64,000 nucleotides of DNA from an uncultured Collinsella sp. (lineage in GTDB: Bacteria; Actinomycetota; Coriobacteriia; Coriobacteriales; Coriobacteriaceae). Positions within the stretch are counted from its first letter, which is position 1; every line of letters starts with the position of its first letter. Both the position numbers and the translations under genes were made by a program. Below, in pieces: positions 16,309-23,965 of this stretch. The DNA lies in the NCBI GenBank assembly GCA_900540855.1, contig UQHK01000014.1, forward strand, positions 1-64,000, read 5' to 3'. A model generated the notes under the pieces. That model was given only the letters and a program-made list of their open reading frames with translations. It did not search any database and was not told where the DNA came from.

Positions 16309-16467
16309 CTACACCAACATACCCCATAGGACATGCACGAGGATGATGAGAACGAGGATGACCGCCATCCACTTGCAGTAGTAGAACAGTCTGTCTGGAA
16401 GCGTCACCATCGAAAGCCGCTCAATGCGTCTCTTGGATTCCTCTACCATCGAGTCGATGCGCTGCAT
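16309..16467 (-). CDS. Small single-pass membrane protein of the cassette
   Basis: A 52-residue frame (or 46 from ATG 16449): MVEESKRRIERLSMVTLPDRL, then a hydrophobic helix YYCKWMAVILVLIILVHVLW. The charged amphipathic start and single helix suggest a tail-anchored or membrane-partner protein. No Shine-Dalgarno sequence precedes either ATG, and the longer start straddles the cassette edge, so it may be translated by reinitiation from the disrupted host gene. It lies 69 bases upstream of the larger cassette gene in the same direction. Confidence 0.45.
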   Translation of the reverse strand: MQRIDSMVEESKRRIERLSMVTLPDRLFYYCKWMAVILVLIILVHVLWGMLV

Positions 16468-17227
16468 CGAGGAACTTGTCTTCGAGTGTGAACGTCGCCA
16501 GACTATCTGCGCCCGATGCGCTGGCCTTGATCTGACCAACCTGCGTGACGGTTTCGGTTGAGCTGCCCGCAGCGGGCATCACTTTATTGATATGCAATGT
16601 TGCCTGCCCGCCCTGCGGCAGATGAGCCTGCACGGTAAAAGCGTGCGTGTCGGGCTGGTCGTTTGCTGCTTCGTCCGCTGGCATTGCCATAAACGTGGCG
16701 TCGGCGTACTGGATGTCCCATTCGTCGAACGTGAGCTGGCGGAAGTACGGCTCGCCGTCGGAAAGCGGACGTGTGGGTGCGGTTATGGCGGTGCCGCCCT
16801 GGATACGCGCAAGGGGAATCTCGACATCACGGTAGCCCGCCATGCTAATGGAGATGCCGCCGTTAAAGTCGTACGCGTCAAGGAGCGTTGCCTCGTCCAC
16901 GTAGCCTTCCGAAAGAGGGGCGACCTCAAAGATGGCCGTGCCTTCGTCATCGGTCGTGGCGGTTAGCTGCTTGCCTACGGCATAGCGCGATGTGAGCGTG
17001 ACCTGGGCACCTGCGATGGGCGTATTCTTGTTGGCGACGTCGACCACGACCACACCAAACATGGTGCGCGAGAGAACGAGCACCTTGAAGGGGTCTTCTT
17101 CGTCGGCATAGGCCGCGGTGGGCGCGAACGGCAGCAGGAAGGCATTTTCGCTTCCCGGCACGCGAGGCAACATAATGCTCGCCAGCGAGGACGCTCCAGC
17201 AACAAGTAACGAACGGCGATCAAGCAT
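16464..17227 (-). pseudogene. Large surface protein, N-terminal fragment with Tat signal
   Basis: From ATG 17227, with GGGAG 8 bases upstream, the protein begins MLDRRSLLVAGASSLASIML, a twin-arginine signal (DRRSLLV), then FAPTAAYADEE, a likely cleavage region. Residues 50-140 form a carboxypeptidase-regulatory-like/Ig-like repeat (VDVANKNTPIAGAQVTLTSR ... TTDDEGTAIFEVAPL). The frame runs to LEDKFLDA at 16464, then enters the cassette and stops at 16421. It is the front of the gene that resumes at 14813. Its product, if made, would be a truncated secreted protein of about 255 residues without a cell-wall anchor. Confidence 0.75.
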
Positions 17228-17382
17228 CTTGGGCTCCCATTCCGCAAATATCGGTGGAAATAATCCAATTTTGCGAGAAGACGCTTCGTGGCGGTAGTGC
17301 CGTTCAAGGGTCAAAATGTCCAAATTGATCGAGCGAAGCGCCGGGTTCCGGAACGCGTTCGATGCGCTTGGCAGCCCGGTCG

Positions 17383-18387
17383 CTAACGCAACATGTGCGC
17401 GACCAGCTCGGCGCGTGTGCCGATGCCAAGCTTTGCGTATACGCCGGATAGGCGGTTTTTGACGGTGCCCGGCGATACTCCCATATGGCGTGCGATTTCG
17501 GCGTTGGTCCATCCGCGGCAGGCGAGCATGGCCATGGTGAACTCTGTGGTTGTTAAATCGTCGGCAACGTCCTCGCCCGAATCGGGGTTGTGGATGCGCC
17601 GCCAGCCGTAGCTGAAGTGGTACGTGATCTCGATGATGCGTGCGAAGTCGTCAGGGTATTGCGTTTTTAGGCATGCCTCGATGAGCCCCTGCAAAAGGCC
17701 GTGGTGCTCGCCGATGAGCTCGATAAGGCCGTCGGGACGCGCAATGTTCCAAGCAGCTCCGAAATGCGTCCTTGCGGCGTCGACGTCTTTGAGACTCATG
17801 CAGGCCATGGAAGCTGCCAGGTGCAGGAACAGTTCCGAGATGGGATAGCTTCCCTGTTTCATGATCAGGGCGTTTTCCGCCATGCCCAGACTGCGGCCAT
17901 ATTCGCCGCGCAGGTACAGGGCATGCGCCATCACGTAGCTGGCGAACAGTCGCAGGCCTTCGGGCAGATGCGCCGCAAGCGGATAAAACTCTTCGGCAGA
18001 ATACGGGGAAGGCAAGTGCAGCAGGACGCTCGCGGCCGAGGCGAACAGGATATGCGTGGCGTGGACGGCGGGTGATTCCTCGTCGGCCGGCGTATCGAGG
18101 ATGCCAGCAAGGCAACGGCGGGCATCGGCGATACGGTTGAGCGACAGACTGGCATATCCGCAGATAAAGCATGCGGAATAGCGCAGTGCGGGGTCGGTGG
18201 CGTCAAGATAGGGGCGTGCTGTCTTGGCGGCGAGTGCGGCCTGTCCGCGAAAGTACAGCGCTTCTGCCGTGGCGATGGCGCGTGAATCGGGGTCGGAAAT
18301 GCCTGCAACCGCAGCGTCAATCTGCCCCGGCGCAAAGGCGGTGCACATCAACGGCATGGGAACGCATGGGTAGCCATCGCAGTCCAT
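17383..18387 (-). CDS. LuxR-type transcriptional regulator
   Basis: 334 residues from ATG 18387, preceded by GGGAG. The last 60 residues are a LuxR/GerE helix-turn-helix: LTTTEFTMAMLACRGWTNAEIARHM then GVSPGTVKNRLSGVYAKLGI. The preceding 270 residues look like helical repeats (TPR-like alanine-rich pairs), with no receiver domain, so it is not a classic response regulator. It lies directly upstream of the disrupted surface-protein gene on the same strand, 155 bases apart, and may control it. This genus-type carries many such LuxR proteins; the ligand is unknown. Confidence 0.82.
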   Translation of the reverse strand: MDCDGYPCVPMPLMCTAFAPGQIDAAVAGISDPDSRAIATAEALYFRGQAALAAKTARPYLDATDPALRYSACFICGYASLSLNRIADARRCLAGILDTPADEESPAVHATHILFASAASVLLHLPSPYSAEEFYPLAAHLPEGLRLFASYVMAHALYLRGEYGRSLGMAENALIMKQGSYPISELFLHLAASMACMSLKDVDAARTHFGAAWNIARPDGLIELIGEHHGLLQGLIEACLKTQYPDDFARIIEITYHFSYGWRRIHNPDSGEDVADDLTTTEFTMAMLACRGWTNAEIARHMGVSPGTVKNRLSGVYAKLGIGTRAELVAHMLR

Positions 18388-18612
18388 CTTCCATCTCCCA
18401 ACAGCTGGCAACACTAGCAGCAATTGTACTCTTGTTGCTCGGGACTGGAATTTGTGGGTATCGCCTACGATTGTGCCGAACGTATAAAGGAAGAGTCTAT
18501 TGGCGATGCTCCCAAGGTGGCTACCGAAGTCTAGCTGACCTTGGGATATAGAAAAACTGCCGCCCCTGCAAAAAGCTCTGTCGCAGCGATGGGAAACGCA
18601 TCTCGTTCTGCA

Positions 18613-18618
18613 TATAAT
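18613..18618 (+). promoter_or_regulatory. -10 element of the GMP synthase gene
   Basis: A perfect TATAAT lies 66 bases upstream of the start codon. No good -35 is visible at 16-18 bases. The gap 18388-18684 between the divergent LuxR gene and this one holds nothing else I can recognise. Confidence 0.45.
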
Positions 18619-18684
18619 GAGGTCATATGACGGTGCGTCTGCATACGCGCGGCGCATTTCCATCGAACCGAGAAGGAGCTCTGC

Positions 18685-19665
18685 ATGGATCCCAACAAGC
18701 GTCCCGACGACATGGTGCGTATCACCACTCCCGAACTTGCCCAGGTGTTCATCGATGAGCAGGTCGCTGCAATCCGCGAGCAGATCGGCGACAAGAAGGT
18801 CCTGCTGGCTCTTTCCGGCGGCGTCGACAGTTCGGTTGTCGCGGCCCTGCTCATCAAGGCCATCGGCAAGCAGCTCATTTGCGTGCATGTGAACCACGGC
18901 CTGATGCGCAAGGGTGAGAGCGAACAGGTCATCGACGTCTTCAAGAACCAGATGGACGCTAACCTGGTCTATGTGGACGCGACCGATCGCTTCCTGGATA
19001 AGCTCGTGGACGTCGAGGAGCCCGAGGCCAAGCGCAAGATCATCGGTGCCGAGTTTATCCGCGTGTTCGAGGAGGAGGCCCGCAAGGTTGGCGACGAGGT
19101 CAGTTTCCTCGCCCAGGGCACCATCTATCCCGACATTCTTGAGTCCCAAGACGGCGTGAAGGCTCACCACAACGTGGGCGGTCTGCCCGAGGATCTGCAG
19201 TTTGAGCTCTGCGAGCCCGTCAAACTGCTGTACAAGGACGAGGTCCGCGTCGTGGGTCGCGAGCTCGGCCTGCCCGAGAACATGGTCGAGCGCCAGCCGT
19301 TCCCCGGTCCCGGCCTGGGCGTCCGCTGCCTTGGTGCCATCACCCGCGACCGTCTTGAGGCGCTGCGCGAAGCCGACGCGATCGTGCGCGAGGAGATCGA
19401 CAAGGCGGGTCTGACCATCTGGCAGTATTTTGCCGTCGTGCCCGACTTCCGCGCCACCGGCGTGCGCGAGGGCAAGCGCGCCTACGATTGGCCCTGTATC
19501 ATCCGCTGCATCAACACCGTCGATGTCATGACCGCCGAGGTGCCTGAGCTCGACTGGGCGCTGCTCAAGCGCATTACCGCTCGCGTGACCGCCGAGGTCC
19601 CCGGTATTTGCCGCGTTTGCTACGACCTCACGCCGAAGCCCGTTGGCACGGTCGAGTGGGAGTAA
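18685..19665 (+). CDS. guaA: GMP synthase ATP-pyrophosphatase subunit (no glutaminase domain)
   Basis: 326 residues matching only the C-terminal two-thirds of bacterial GuaA. The PP-loop SGGVDSSV (about 44-51) activates XMP with [27 protein letters not shown] and the C-terminal [14 protein letters not shown] are GMP synthase signatures of the ATPase and dimerisation domains. The N-terminal class I glutamine amidotransferase found in normal ~520-residue GuaA is absent, and the protein begins [18 protein letters not shown], so it is not a truncation inside a domain. It must use free ammonia or a separate glutaminase subunit, as in archaea. GAAGGAG precedes the ATG. Purine biosynthesis, cytosolic. 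Confidence 0.9.
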   Translation: MDPNKRPDDMVRITTPELAQVFIDEQVAAIREQIGDKKVLLALSGGVDSSVVAALLIKAIGKQLICVHVNHGLMRKGESEQVIDVFKNQMDANLVYVDATDRFLDKLVDVEEPEAKRKIIGAEFIRVFEEEARKVGDEVSFLAQGTIYPDILESQDGVKAHHNVGGLPEDLQFELCEPVKLLYKDEVRVVGRELGLPENMVERQPFPGPGLGVRCLGAITRDRLEALREADAIVREEIDKAGLTIWQYFAVVPDFRATGVREGKRAYDWPCIIRCINTVDVMTAEVPELDWALLKRITARVTAEVPGICRVCYDLTPKPVGTVEWE

Positions 19666-19698
19666 GCTAACTCAGCTGGTAGGCGACGAGAACTAGCA

Positions 19699-19776
19699 GA
19701 TGTGACAAAGGGACAGTCCCTTTGTCACATCCTCGATATTATGTGCGGGATGGTACGCCACGCGGCGTGCCATCCC
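19699..19776. repeat. Composite palindromic repeat, copy 1
   Basis: A 33-bp perfect palindrome (GATGTGACAAAGGGAC, centre A, then its complement; 19699-19731) is followed 15 bases later by a hairpin with arms GGGATGGTACGCC and GGCGTGCCATCCC (19747-19776). An almost identical 78-bp composite with the same spacing lies at 25668-25745. It sits between convergent genes and may also end transcription on both sides. Confidence 0.85.
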
Positions 19777-19781
19777 GTTCG

Positions 19782-20930
19782 TTATTTTAATGAGCCGAGT
19801 GCGCGAGTGGGAAGAGTCACGAGCATGGTCGTTCCGCGCTCCGAGCTCTCTTCGACCTCGATGGAGCCGCCGTGGAGTGCGGCAATCTCCCAGACCAGTG
19901 CAAGCCCCAGCCCCACGCCGCCATATGCCCTGCTGCGCGATTTGTCGACGCGAAAGAAGGGCTGAAAGATGCTCGTCTGGTATTGCTCGGGAATGCCCGG
20001 TCCCTGGTCGCGCACGCGTAGCAGCACGCGGTCGCCTTCGGCGCAGGCGTTGATTTGCACGGTCGAGTTGGGCGCGCTATAGCGTATGGCGTTTTCGGTC
20101 AAGTTGAACAGCAACCGATAGATCAGCGTGTCGCTGCCGATCGTTTGCGCGTCGCCCTCACTTGTAAGCGTGATGTCTTTTTGCTCGGCAAGGGGTGCCA
20201 GGTCCGTGAGCACTTCTTCGATCATCGGCGCTAGGTCAATCACATCGTTGCAAGGGACACTGCGCAGCTCGCTCATCTCGAGCAGGGTCTTTGTCATGTG
20301 CGTCATTCGCTCGGTCTGCTCCTGCAGCAGCCCGAGCAGGCTCGCTGTATCGGCGTCGACGTCGGGGTGCTCGGCGCAAAACAGCTCAACCTGGGCCTGC
20401 ATGAGCGCAAGCGGCGTGCGCAGTTCGTGCGCCGCATTGCCCGTAAACTGTCTTTGTGCGGAAAATCCCTCGTCAAGGCGGGTAATCATGTCGTTAAACG
20501 ACGCGCTGCAGCGCCTGAGTTCAGAGGGCACGTCCTCGCTGATTTTTGTGTCGGCGAGGTTGTCGGGCCGCACGCTCTCGACTTGCGTCGCAAAGAAGCG
20601 CAACGGCCGCAGCGCATGTCCGCTCACAAAGTAGGCCAGCACGCCGCCGAGCAGCGTCACCGCCGCAGTTATATACCAGCTCGTCGCGCCAAACGATTCT
20701 TGGGCGTCGTTCACGACGATGGTCAGCGCGTCGTCGAGCTCTTTGTTTGTCGGGTCAAATGAGCTGGGCGAGGCCGCCTCCACCTTGCTGTGCGCCGATA
20801 GTTCATTGCCGATCGAGTCCATGTAGCGCATGCCGGAGTAGCCAACCAGGCAATTCATAAGTACGCAGGTTGAACATATCAGCAGTGCCGTCATCAACGT
20901 GATGCGCCACTGCAGCGACAGCCGCTTCAT
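19782..20930 (-). CDS. Sensor histidine kinase
   Basis: A 382-residue membrane kinase. The first transmembrane helix is LMTALLICSTCVLMNCLVGY (about 12-31), a periplasmic loop of about 50 residues follows, and the second helix is YITAAVTLLGGVLAYFVSG, leading into a HAMP-like linker. HisKA has the phosphorylated His in FTGNAAHELRTPL (about 168); HATPase has NLTENAIRYS, RDQGPGIP and YGGVGLGLALV. It overlaps the upstream response regulator by four bases (ATGA), so the pair is co-translated. EnvZ/OmpR-class pair; the signal is unknown. The redox cluster lies divergently next door and is a possible target. Confidence 0.93.
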   Translation of the reverse strand: MKRLSLQWRITLMTALLICSTCVLMNCLVGYSGMRYMDSIGNELSAHSKVEAASPSSFDPTNKELDDALTIVVNDAQESFGATSWYITAAVTLLGGVLAYFVSGHALRPLRFFATQVESVRPDNLADTKISEDVPSELRRCSASFNDMITRLDEGFSAQRQFTGNAAHELRTPLALMQAQVELFCAEHPDVDADTASLLGLLQEQTERMTHMTKTLLEMSELRSVPCNDVIDLAPMIEEVLTDLAPLAEQKDITLTSEGDAQTIGSDTLIYRLLFNLTENAIRYSAPNSTVQINACAEGDRVLLRVRDQGPGIPEQYQTSIFQPFFRVDKSRSRAYGGVGLGLALVWEIAALHGGSIEVEESSERGTTMLVTLPTRALGSLK

Positions 20931-21601
20931 TTGCCGTCCTCCATAACGTAGCCTTCGCCGATTCGGTTGCGGATGGGGTCGTGCCCCAACGCGCCGCGCA
21001 GCTTTTTGCGCAGCGACGAGATGTGCACGCGGGTCGCGTTGCTAAAGCTGTTGACGCTGCTGTCCCATACATGCTCGATAAGCTCTTCCTGGCTCACCGG
21101 CCGCCCCTGGTTAAGCATCAGGTATTCCAAGATGCCGGTCTCCTTGCGCGTGAGGGATAGGGTCTCGCCGCCCACGGAGGCGAGGCGCGCCTTGGTGTCA
21201 AAGCTCAACAATCCACAGGTTAGAACAACGTCGCTTTGCGTAAAGCGCCTGAGCGTGAGGCTGCGTATACGTGCCGCCAGCTCGTCAAGATGGAACGGCT
21301 TGGTGAGGTAGTCGTTGGCGCCCGCATCGAGCCCCGCTACCTTGTCGGAGACCTCGCCACGTGCCGAGAGCACAAGCACCTTGGTCTCACAATCAGTTGT
21401 CCTGAGTTGCCTGAGCACGGTCATGCCGTCGACATGGGGGAGATTGAGGTCGAGCACGACAAGATCAAAGGTCTCGACATCGAGTAGATCGAGGGCCTGC
21501 TGCCCGTCGTAGCAGCAGTCGACGCTATAGGCCAAGTTGCGCAGGCTGCGTGCGATCGCATCGCACAGCGCCCGCTCGTCCTCGACGACCAAGATGCGCA
21601 T
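20927..21601 (-). CDS. OmpR-family response regulator
   Basis: A 224-residue protein. The receiver domain has acidic pocket Glu7-Asp8, phospho-acceptor Asp51 (VVLDLNLPHVDG) and Lys of LTKPF at about 101. The C-terminal winged helix (about 128-220) ends with the DNA-binding wing GEGYVMEDGK. The ATG is preceded by AAGGAGA. It is the first gene of a two-gene operon with the histidine kinase. It is transcribed away from the CXXC/NapH-like/TlpA-like cluster. Confidence 0.94.
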   Translation of the reverse strand: MRILVVEDERALCDAIARSLRNLAYSVDCCYDGQQALDLLDVETFDLVVLDLNLPHVDGMTVLRQLRTTDCETKVLVLSARGEVSDKVAGLDAGANDYLTKPFHLDELAARIRSLTLRRFTQSDVVLTCGLLSFDTKARLASVGGETLSLTRKETGILEYLMLNQGRPVSQEELIEHVWDSSVNSFSNATRVHISSLRKKLRGALGHDPIRNRIGEGYVMEDGK

Positions 21602-21690
21602 AACGTTCTCCTTGCATAGTCATTCACGCTTAACACGGATTTTATAGTCGGTATGGTCCAATGGGTCGCGAAACGAAAGGAGTGGTCAGA

Positions 21691-21837
21691 TTGTTCAAAG
21701 CGATTAAGCCTGTGGCGCAGGTGGCTTTGCTGATCGTTGGGGTAGCCATGGTTGGCTTTGGAATTATGCGCGGCGAGGCAGATGCCGTGCTGGCCAAGGC
21801 AATCAGGCTGTGCTTGGAGTGTATCGGAATTGGATAA
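21691..21837 (+). CDS. CD1871A-type CXXC micro-protein
   Basis: A 48-residue protein starting at TTG 21691, with AAAGGAG 8 bases upstream. It is one hydrophobic helix (PVAQVALLIVGVAMVGFGI) followed by RGEADAVLAKAIRLCLECIGIG, ending in a CxxC motif almost at the C-terminus. The CLECIGIG ending and size match the CD1871A family known from Clostridioides, which is found beside ferredoxin-type membrane proteins and thioredoxin-like lipoproteins, as here. Its stop overlaps the start of the next gene (TTGGATAA), indicating coupling. A role as a membrane thiol relay is an inference. Confidence 0.8.
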   Translation: MFKAIKPVAQVALLIVGVAMVGFGIMRGEADAVLAKAIRLCLECIGIG

Positions 21838-22741
21838 AAGAAAAAACACTGCATCGCATCTTTTGGCGAGATTCCGCGGATTGATTCAGGCGGCGGCGAC
21901 GCTTGCGACCAATATTCACCTGCCTAACTTTGCCAAGGGCGGTATCTACCAGGGAGCCGGCAAAGCCGTCTGCGTGCCGGGGCTTAACTGCTACTCGTGT
22001 CCAGCGGCCTCGGGTGCGTGCCCCATCGGGTCGTTTCAGTCGGTGGTGGGATCGTCTAAGTTCAGCTTTTCGTATTACGTCACCGGAACGCTCATTTTGA
22101 TCGGCGTGCTGCTGGGGCGTTTTGTATGCGGCTTTTTGTGCCCGTTTGGATGGCTGCAAGAGCTTCTGCATAAGATTCCCAGCAAAAAGCTCTCCACGAA
22201 AAAGCTCAAGCCGCTCACGTACATCAAGTATGCCGTGCTGCTGTTTGCCGTGGTGCTGCTGCCCGTCTTGGTTGTCAACGATGTGGGTATGGGCGACCCG
22301 TTCTTTTGCAAGTACATCTGCCCGCAGGGCGTGCTCGAGGGCGCGATTCCGCTGTCCATCATGAACACGGGAATCCGCTCCGCGCTGGGAAAGCTCTTTA
22401 CCTGGAAGCTCGCGATCCTCATTGTGGTTGCGGTGCTGAGCGTGCTGTTCTACCGCCCCTTCTGTAAATGGATTTGCCCCCTCGGCGCATTTTATGCACT
22501 CATGAACAAGGTGTCGTTGCTGGGGATTCGGGTCGATCATTGTAAATGCGTCTCGTGCGGCAAGTGCGCCAAGGTGTGCCAGATGGACGTGGACGTTACG
22601 CGTACGCCCGACCATGCCGAGTGCATTCGTTGCGGCAAATGCGTGGGCGCGTGCCCCGTCGATGCCATTAGCTTTCGCTACGGGCTGGGTGTGACGGGCG
22701 ACAAGCCCGCGCAGCCCACGCAAGCCTGCGAAAACAAATAG
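21830..22741 (+). CDS. NapH/MauN-like 4Fe-4S membrane ferredoxin
   Basis: 303 residues from TTG 21830, overlapping the stop of the micro-protein. Cysteines in GLNCYSCPAASGACPIG come first, then several transmembrane helices carrying FVCGFLCPFGW, FFCKYICPQG and FCKWICPLG (the CxxxCP motifs of the NapH/NosR/RsxA-like family), and a C-terminal two-cluster ferredoxin CKCVSCGKCAKVCQMD / CIRCGKCVGACPVD. It would pass electrons through the membrane, probably to the thioredoxin-like lipoprotein encoded next. The partner set (CD1871A, this, TlpA-like) recurs in anaerobes. The electron donor is unknown. Confidence 0.9.
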   Translation: MDKRKNTASHLLARFRGLIQAAATLATNIHLPNFAKGGIYQGAGKAVCVPGLNCYSCPAASGACPIGSFQSVVGSSKFSFSYYVTGTLILIGVLLGRFVCGFLCPFGWLQELLHKIPSKKLSTKKLKPLTYIKYAVLLFAVVLLPVLVVNDVGMGDPFFCKYICPQGVLEGAIPLSIMNTGIRSALGKLFTWKLAILIVVAVLSVLFYRPFCKWICPLGAFYALMNKVSLLGIRVDHCKCVSCGKCAKVCQMDVDVTRTPDHAECIRCGKCVGACPVDAISFRYGLGVTGDKPAQPTQACENK

Positions 22742-22776
22742 ATACCTATATAAGCTTCGATATAAACGGAGGAACC

Positions 22777-23739
22777 ATGAAACTGTCAAAAATTGCGGCC
22801 TTGTTGATGCTGCCCGTGCTGGCGCTGACTCTCGCGGCGTGCTCTGCCCCCAAGGGCGACGCGAAGGATGCCGCGAGCGGCGATGCTCAGATTGCCGAGC
22901 TTGTGGCGCAAAAGCCGTCGAGCGCCGAGGAGGCGGCCGAGCTGTACCAGCAGCTGCTGCAAAAGGAAAACGAGATCTTTGCGAGCGATAACGCCCTATG
23001 GGAAAAGGTGTTCCTTGCGGCCAACAAAGACACTCCCATGATTGAGGACGGCAAGAACTACGGCGACTTTTTGCTTGATACTATCGAGGGCGCCAAGGAC
23101 CAGTTTACGGCTGACGAGTTCAAGACGCTCAAGGCCGGCGCGCAGCAGGTCAAGGAGATCGAGGACAAGCTCATGGCGCTGGAGAAGGAGTTCCCCGGAT
23201 GCGGCAGTACGCCCGGCGAGGGGGAGAGCGTTGATGCTTCGGCCGCAGGGATGACCAACGGCGAGAGCGAGGAGACGAAGTTCCCCAGCTTTAAGGGCAA
23301 GGACTTGGACGGCAACGATGTAAACAGCGACGAGCTGTTCTCCAAGAACAAGGTCACCGTCATGAACTTCTGGTTTACCACCTGCAAGCCGTGCGTGGGA
23401 GAGCTGGGCGATCTGGAGAAGCTCAACAAGGAGCTTGCCGAGAAGGGCGGCCAGGTCGTGGGCGTTAATTCCTTTACGCTCGATGGCAACAAAGACGCGG
23501 TGGCCGATGCCAAGGACGTGCTTTCCAAGAAGGGCGTAACGTATAAGAACATCTGGTTTAAGTCGGACAGCGAGGCCGGAAAGTTCACCTCCAACCTGTA
23601 CTCGTTCCCGACCACCTACGTGATCGACCAGAACGGTAACATTGTGGGAGAGCCGATCATGGGCGGCATCAACTCCGCTGAGCAGCGCGAGGCGCTCAAC
23701 AAACTGATCGATCAGGCACTCGCGAAGAGCGAACAGTAA
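22777..23739 (+). CDS. TlpA-like thioredoxin-fold lipoprotein
   Basis: A 320-residue lipoprotein: signal peptide with lipobox LAAC (Cys22), a helical Glu/Lys-rich domain (about 40-140), then a TlpA/ResA thioredoxin domain (about 165-318) with active site WFTTCKPC (Cys203, Cys206) and the cis-proline region FPTTYVID. Extracytoplasmic thiol-disulfide reductase. It follows the NapH-like gene by 35 bases with GGAGG and shares its operon; a terminator comes right after. It probably receives electrons from the membrane ferredoxin and reduces extracellular protein disulfides, an inference from gene order. Confidence 0.9.
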   Translation: MKLSKIAALLMLPVLALTLAACSAPKGDAKDAASGDAQIAELVAQKPSSAEEAAELYQQLLQKENEIFASDNALWEKVFLAANKDTPMIEDGKNYGDFLLDTIEGAKDQFTADEFKTLKAGAQQVKEIEDKLMALEKEFPGCGSTPGEGESVDASAAGMTNGESEETKFPSFKGKDLDGNDVNSDELFSKNKVTVMNFWFTTCKPCVGELGDLEKLNKELAEKGGQVVGVNSFTLDGNKDAVADAKDVLSKKGVTYKNIWFKSDSEAGKFTSNLYSFPTTYVIDQNGNIVGEPIMGGINSAEQREALNKLIDQALAKSEQ

Positions 23740-23764
23740 GTCCGTGGGACAGACAACTGAAGGG

Positions 23765-23792
23765 GAGTCGCTGGAAACAGCGACTCTTTTTT
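23765..23792 (+). terminator. Intrinsic terminator of the CXXC/NapH/TlpA operon
   Basis: GAGTCGCTG, loop GAAA, CAGCGACTC and six T residues; 26 bases after the TlpA-like stop. Textbook rho-independent structure. Confidence 0.92.
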
Positions 23793-23810
23793 CTGCTTCG
23801 GGGTAGCATC

Positions 23811-23963
23811 ATGGGTATACGTCGAAAGGGCACGCAGCTTTTCGTGCATTGCCTGAGTGGTGCGCGAAGCAACCAAGCTGTGAGTTTTCTTAAGCGTTCT
23901 GGGTATGGCAGTGTCAAGAATATCGGCGGCATAAGCGGCTATACGGGAAAGGTGGTGCGTTAG
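23811..23963 (+). pseudogene. Rhodanese C-terminal remnant
   Basis: A 50-codon frame beginning MGIRRKGTQLFVHCLSGARS and ending GGISGYTGKVVR. It matches the second half of a single-domain rhodanese: active-site loop HCLSGARS with its Cys, then FLKRSGYGSVKNIGGI. The first half, with the usual D-x-R motif, is missing; the sequence before it is the terminator of the previous operon. It ends 2 bases before the CoA-disulfide-reductase-like gene, which has its own rhodanese domain. It is probably a deletion remnant of a rhodanese gene that once preceded that enzyme; expression as a micro-protein cannot be excluded. Confidence 0.65.
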
Positions 23964-23965
23964 CT

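Larger units (their letters stand above)
14814..16463 (-). mobile_element. 1,650-bp recombinase-less insertion cassette in surface-protein gene
   Basis: Removing these bases joins GAT-GC to C-TTG-TTC-AGG and restores one frame, ...EDKFLDA-LFRSFGG..., between the two gene fragments. The insert length is divisible by three. The two ends carry GCGCAT in inverted orientation and are flanked by a 2-bp GC repeat, so the exact edges are ambiguous by a base or two. The cargo is two genes in host-gene orientation and a terminator. There is no transposase, integrase or relaxase inside. Its Lys/Ser-rich cargo differs in composition from the host gene. The mobilising enzyme is unknown; it may act in trans. 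Confidence 0.65.

Noticed and set aside
14814..16463. An IS element or integron
   Set aside because: No transposase, integrase or attC-like fold could be found in the insert, and no convincing target duplication beyond two bases.
17383..19170. A 595-residue LuxR protein extending across the GMP synthase start
   Set aside because: The upstream part is antisense to the guaA gene, and ATG 18387 has a good ribosome-binding site and leads straight into the regulator.
19699..19731. A tRNA or small RNA gene
   Set aside because: The perfect palindrome lacks cloverleaf features, and its copies lie in unrelated intergenic sites.
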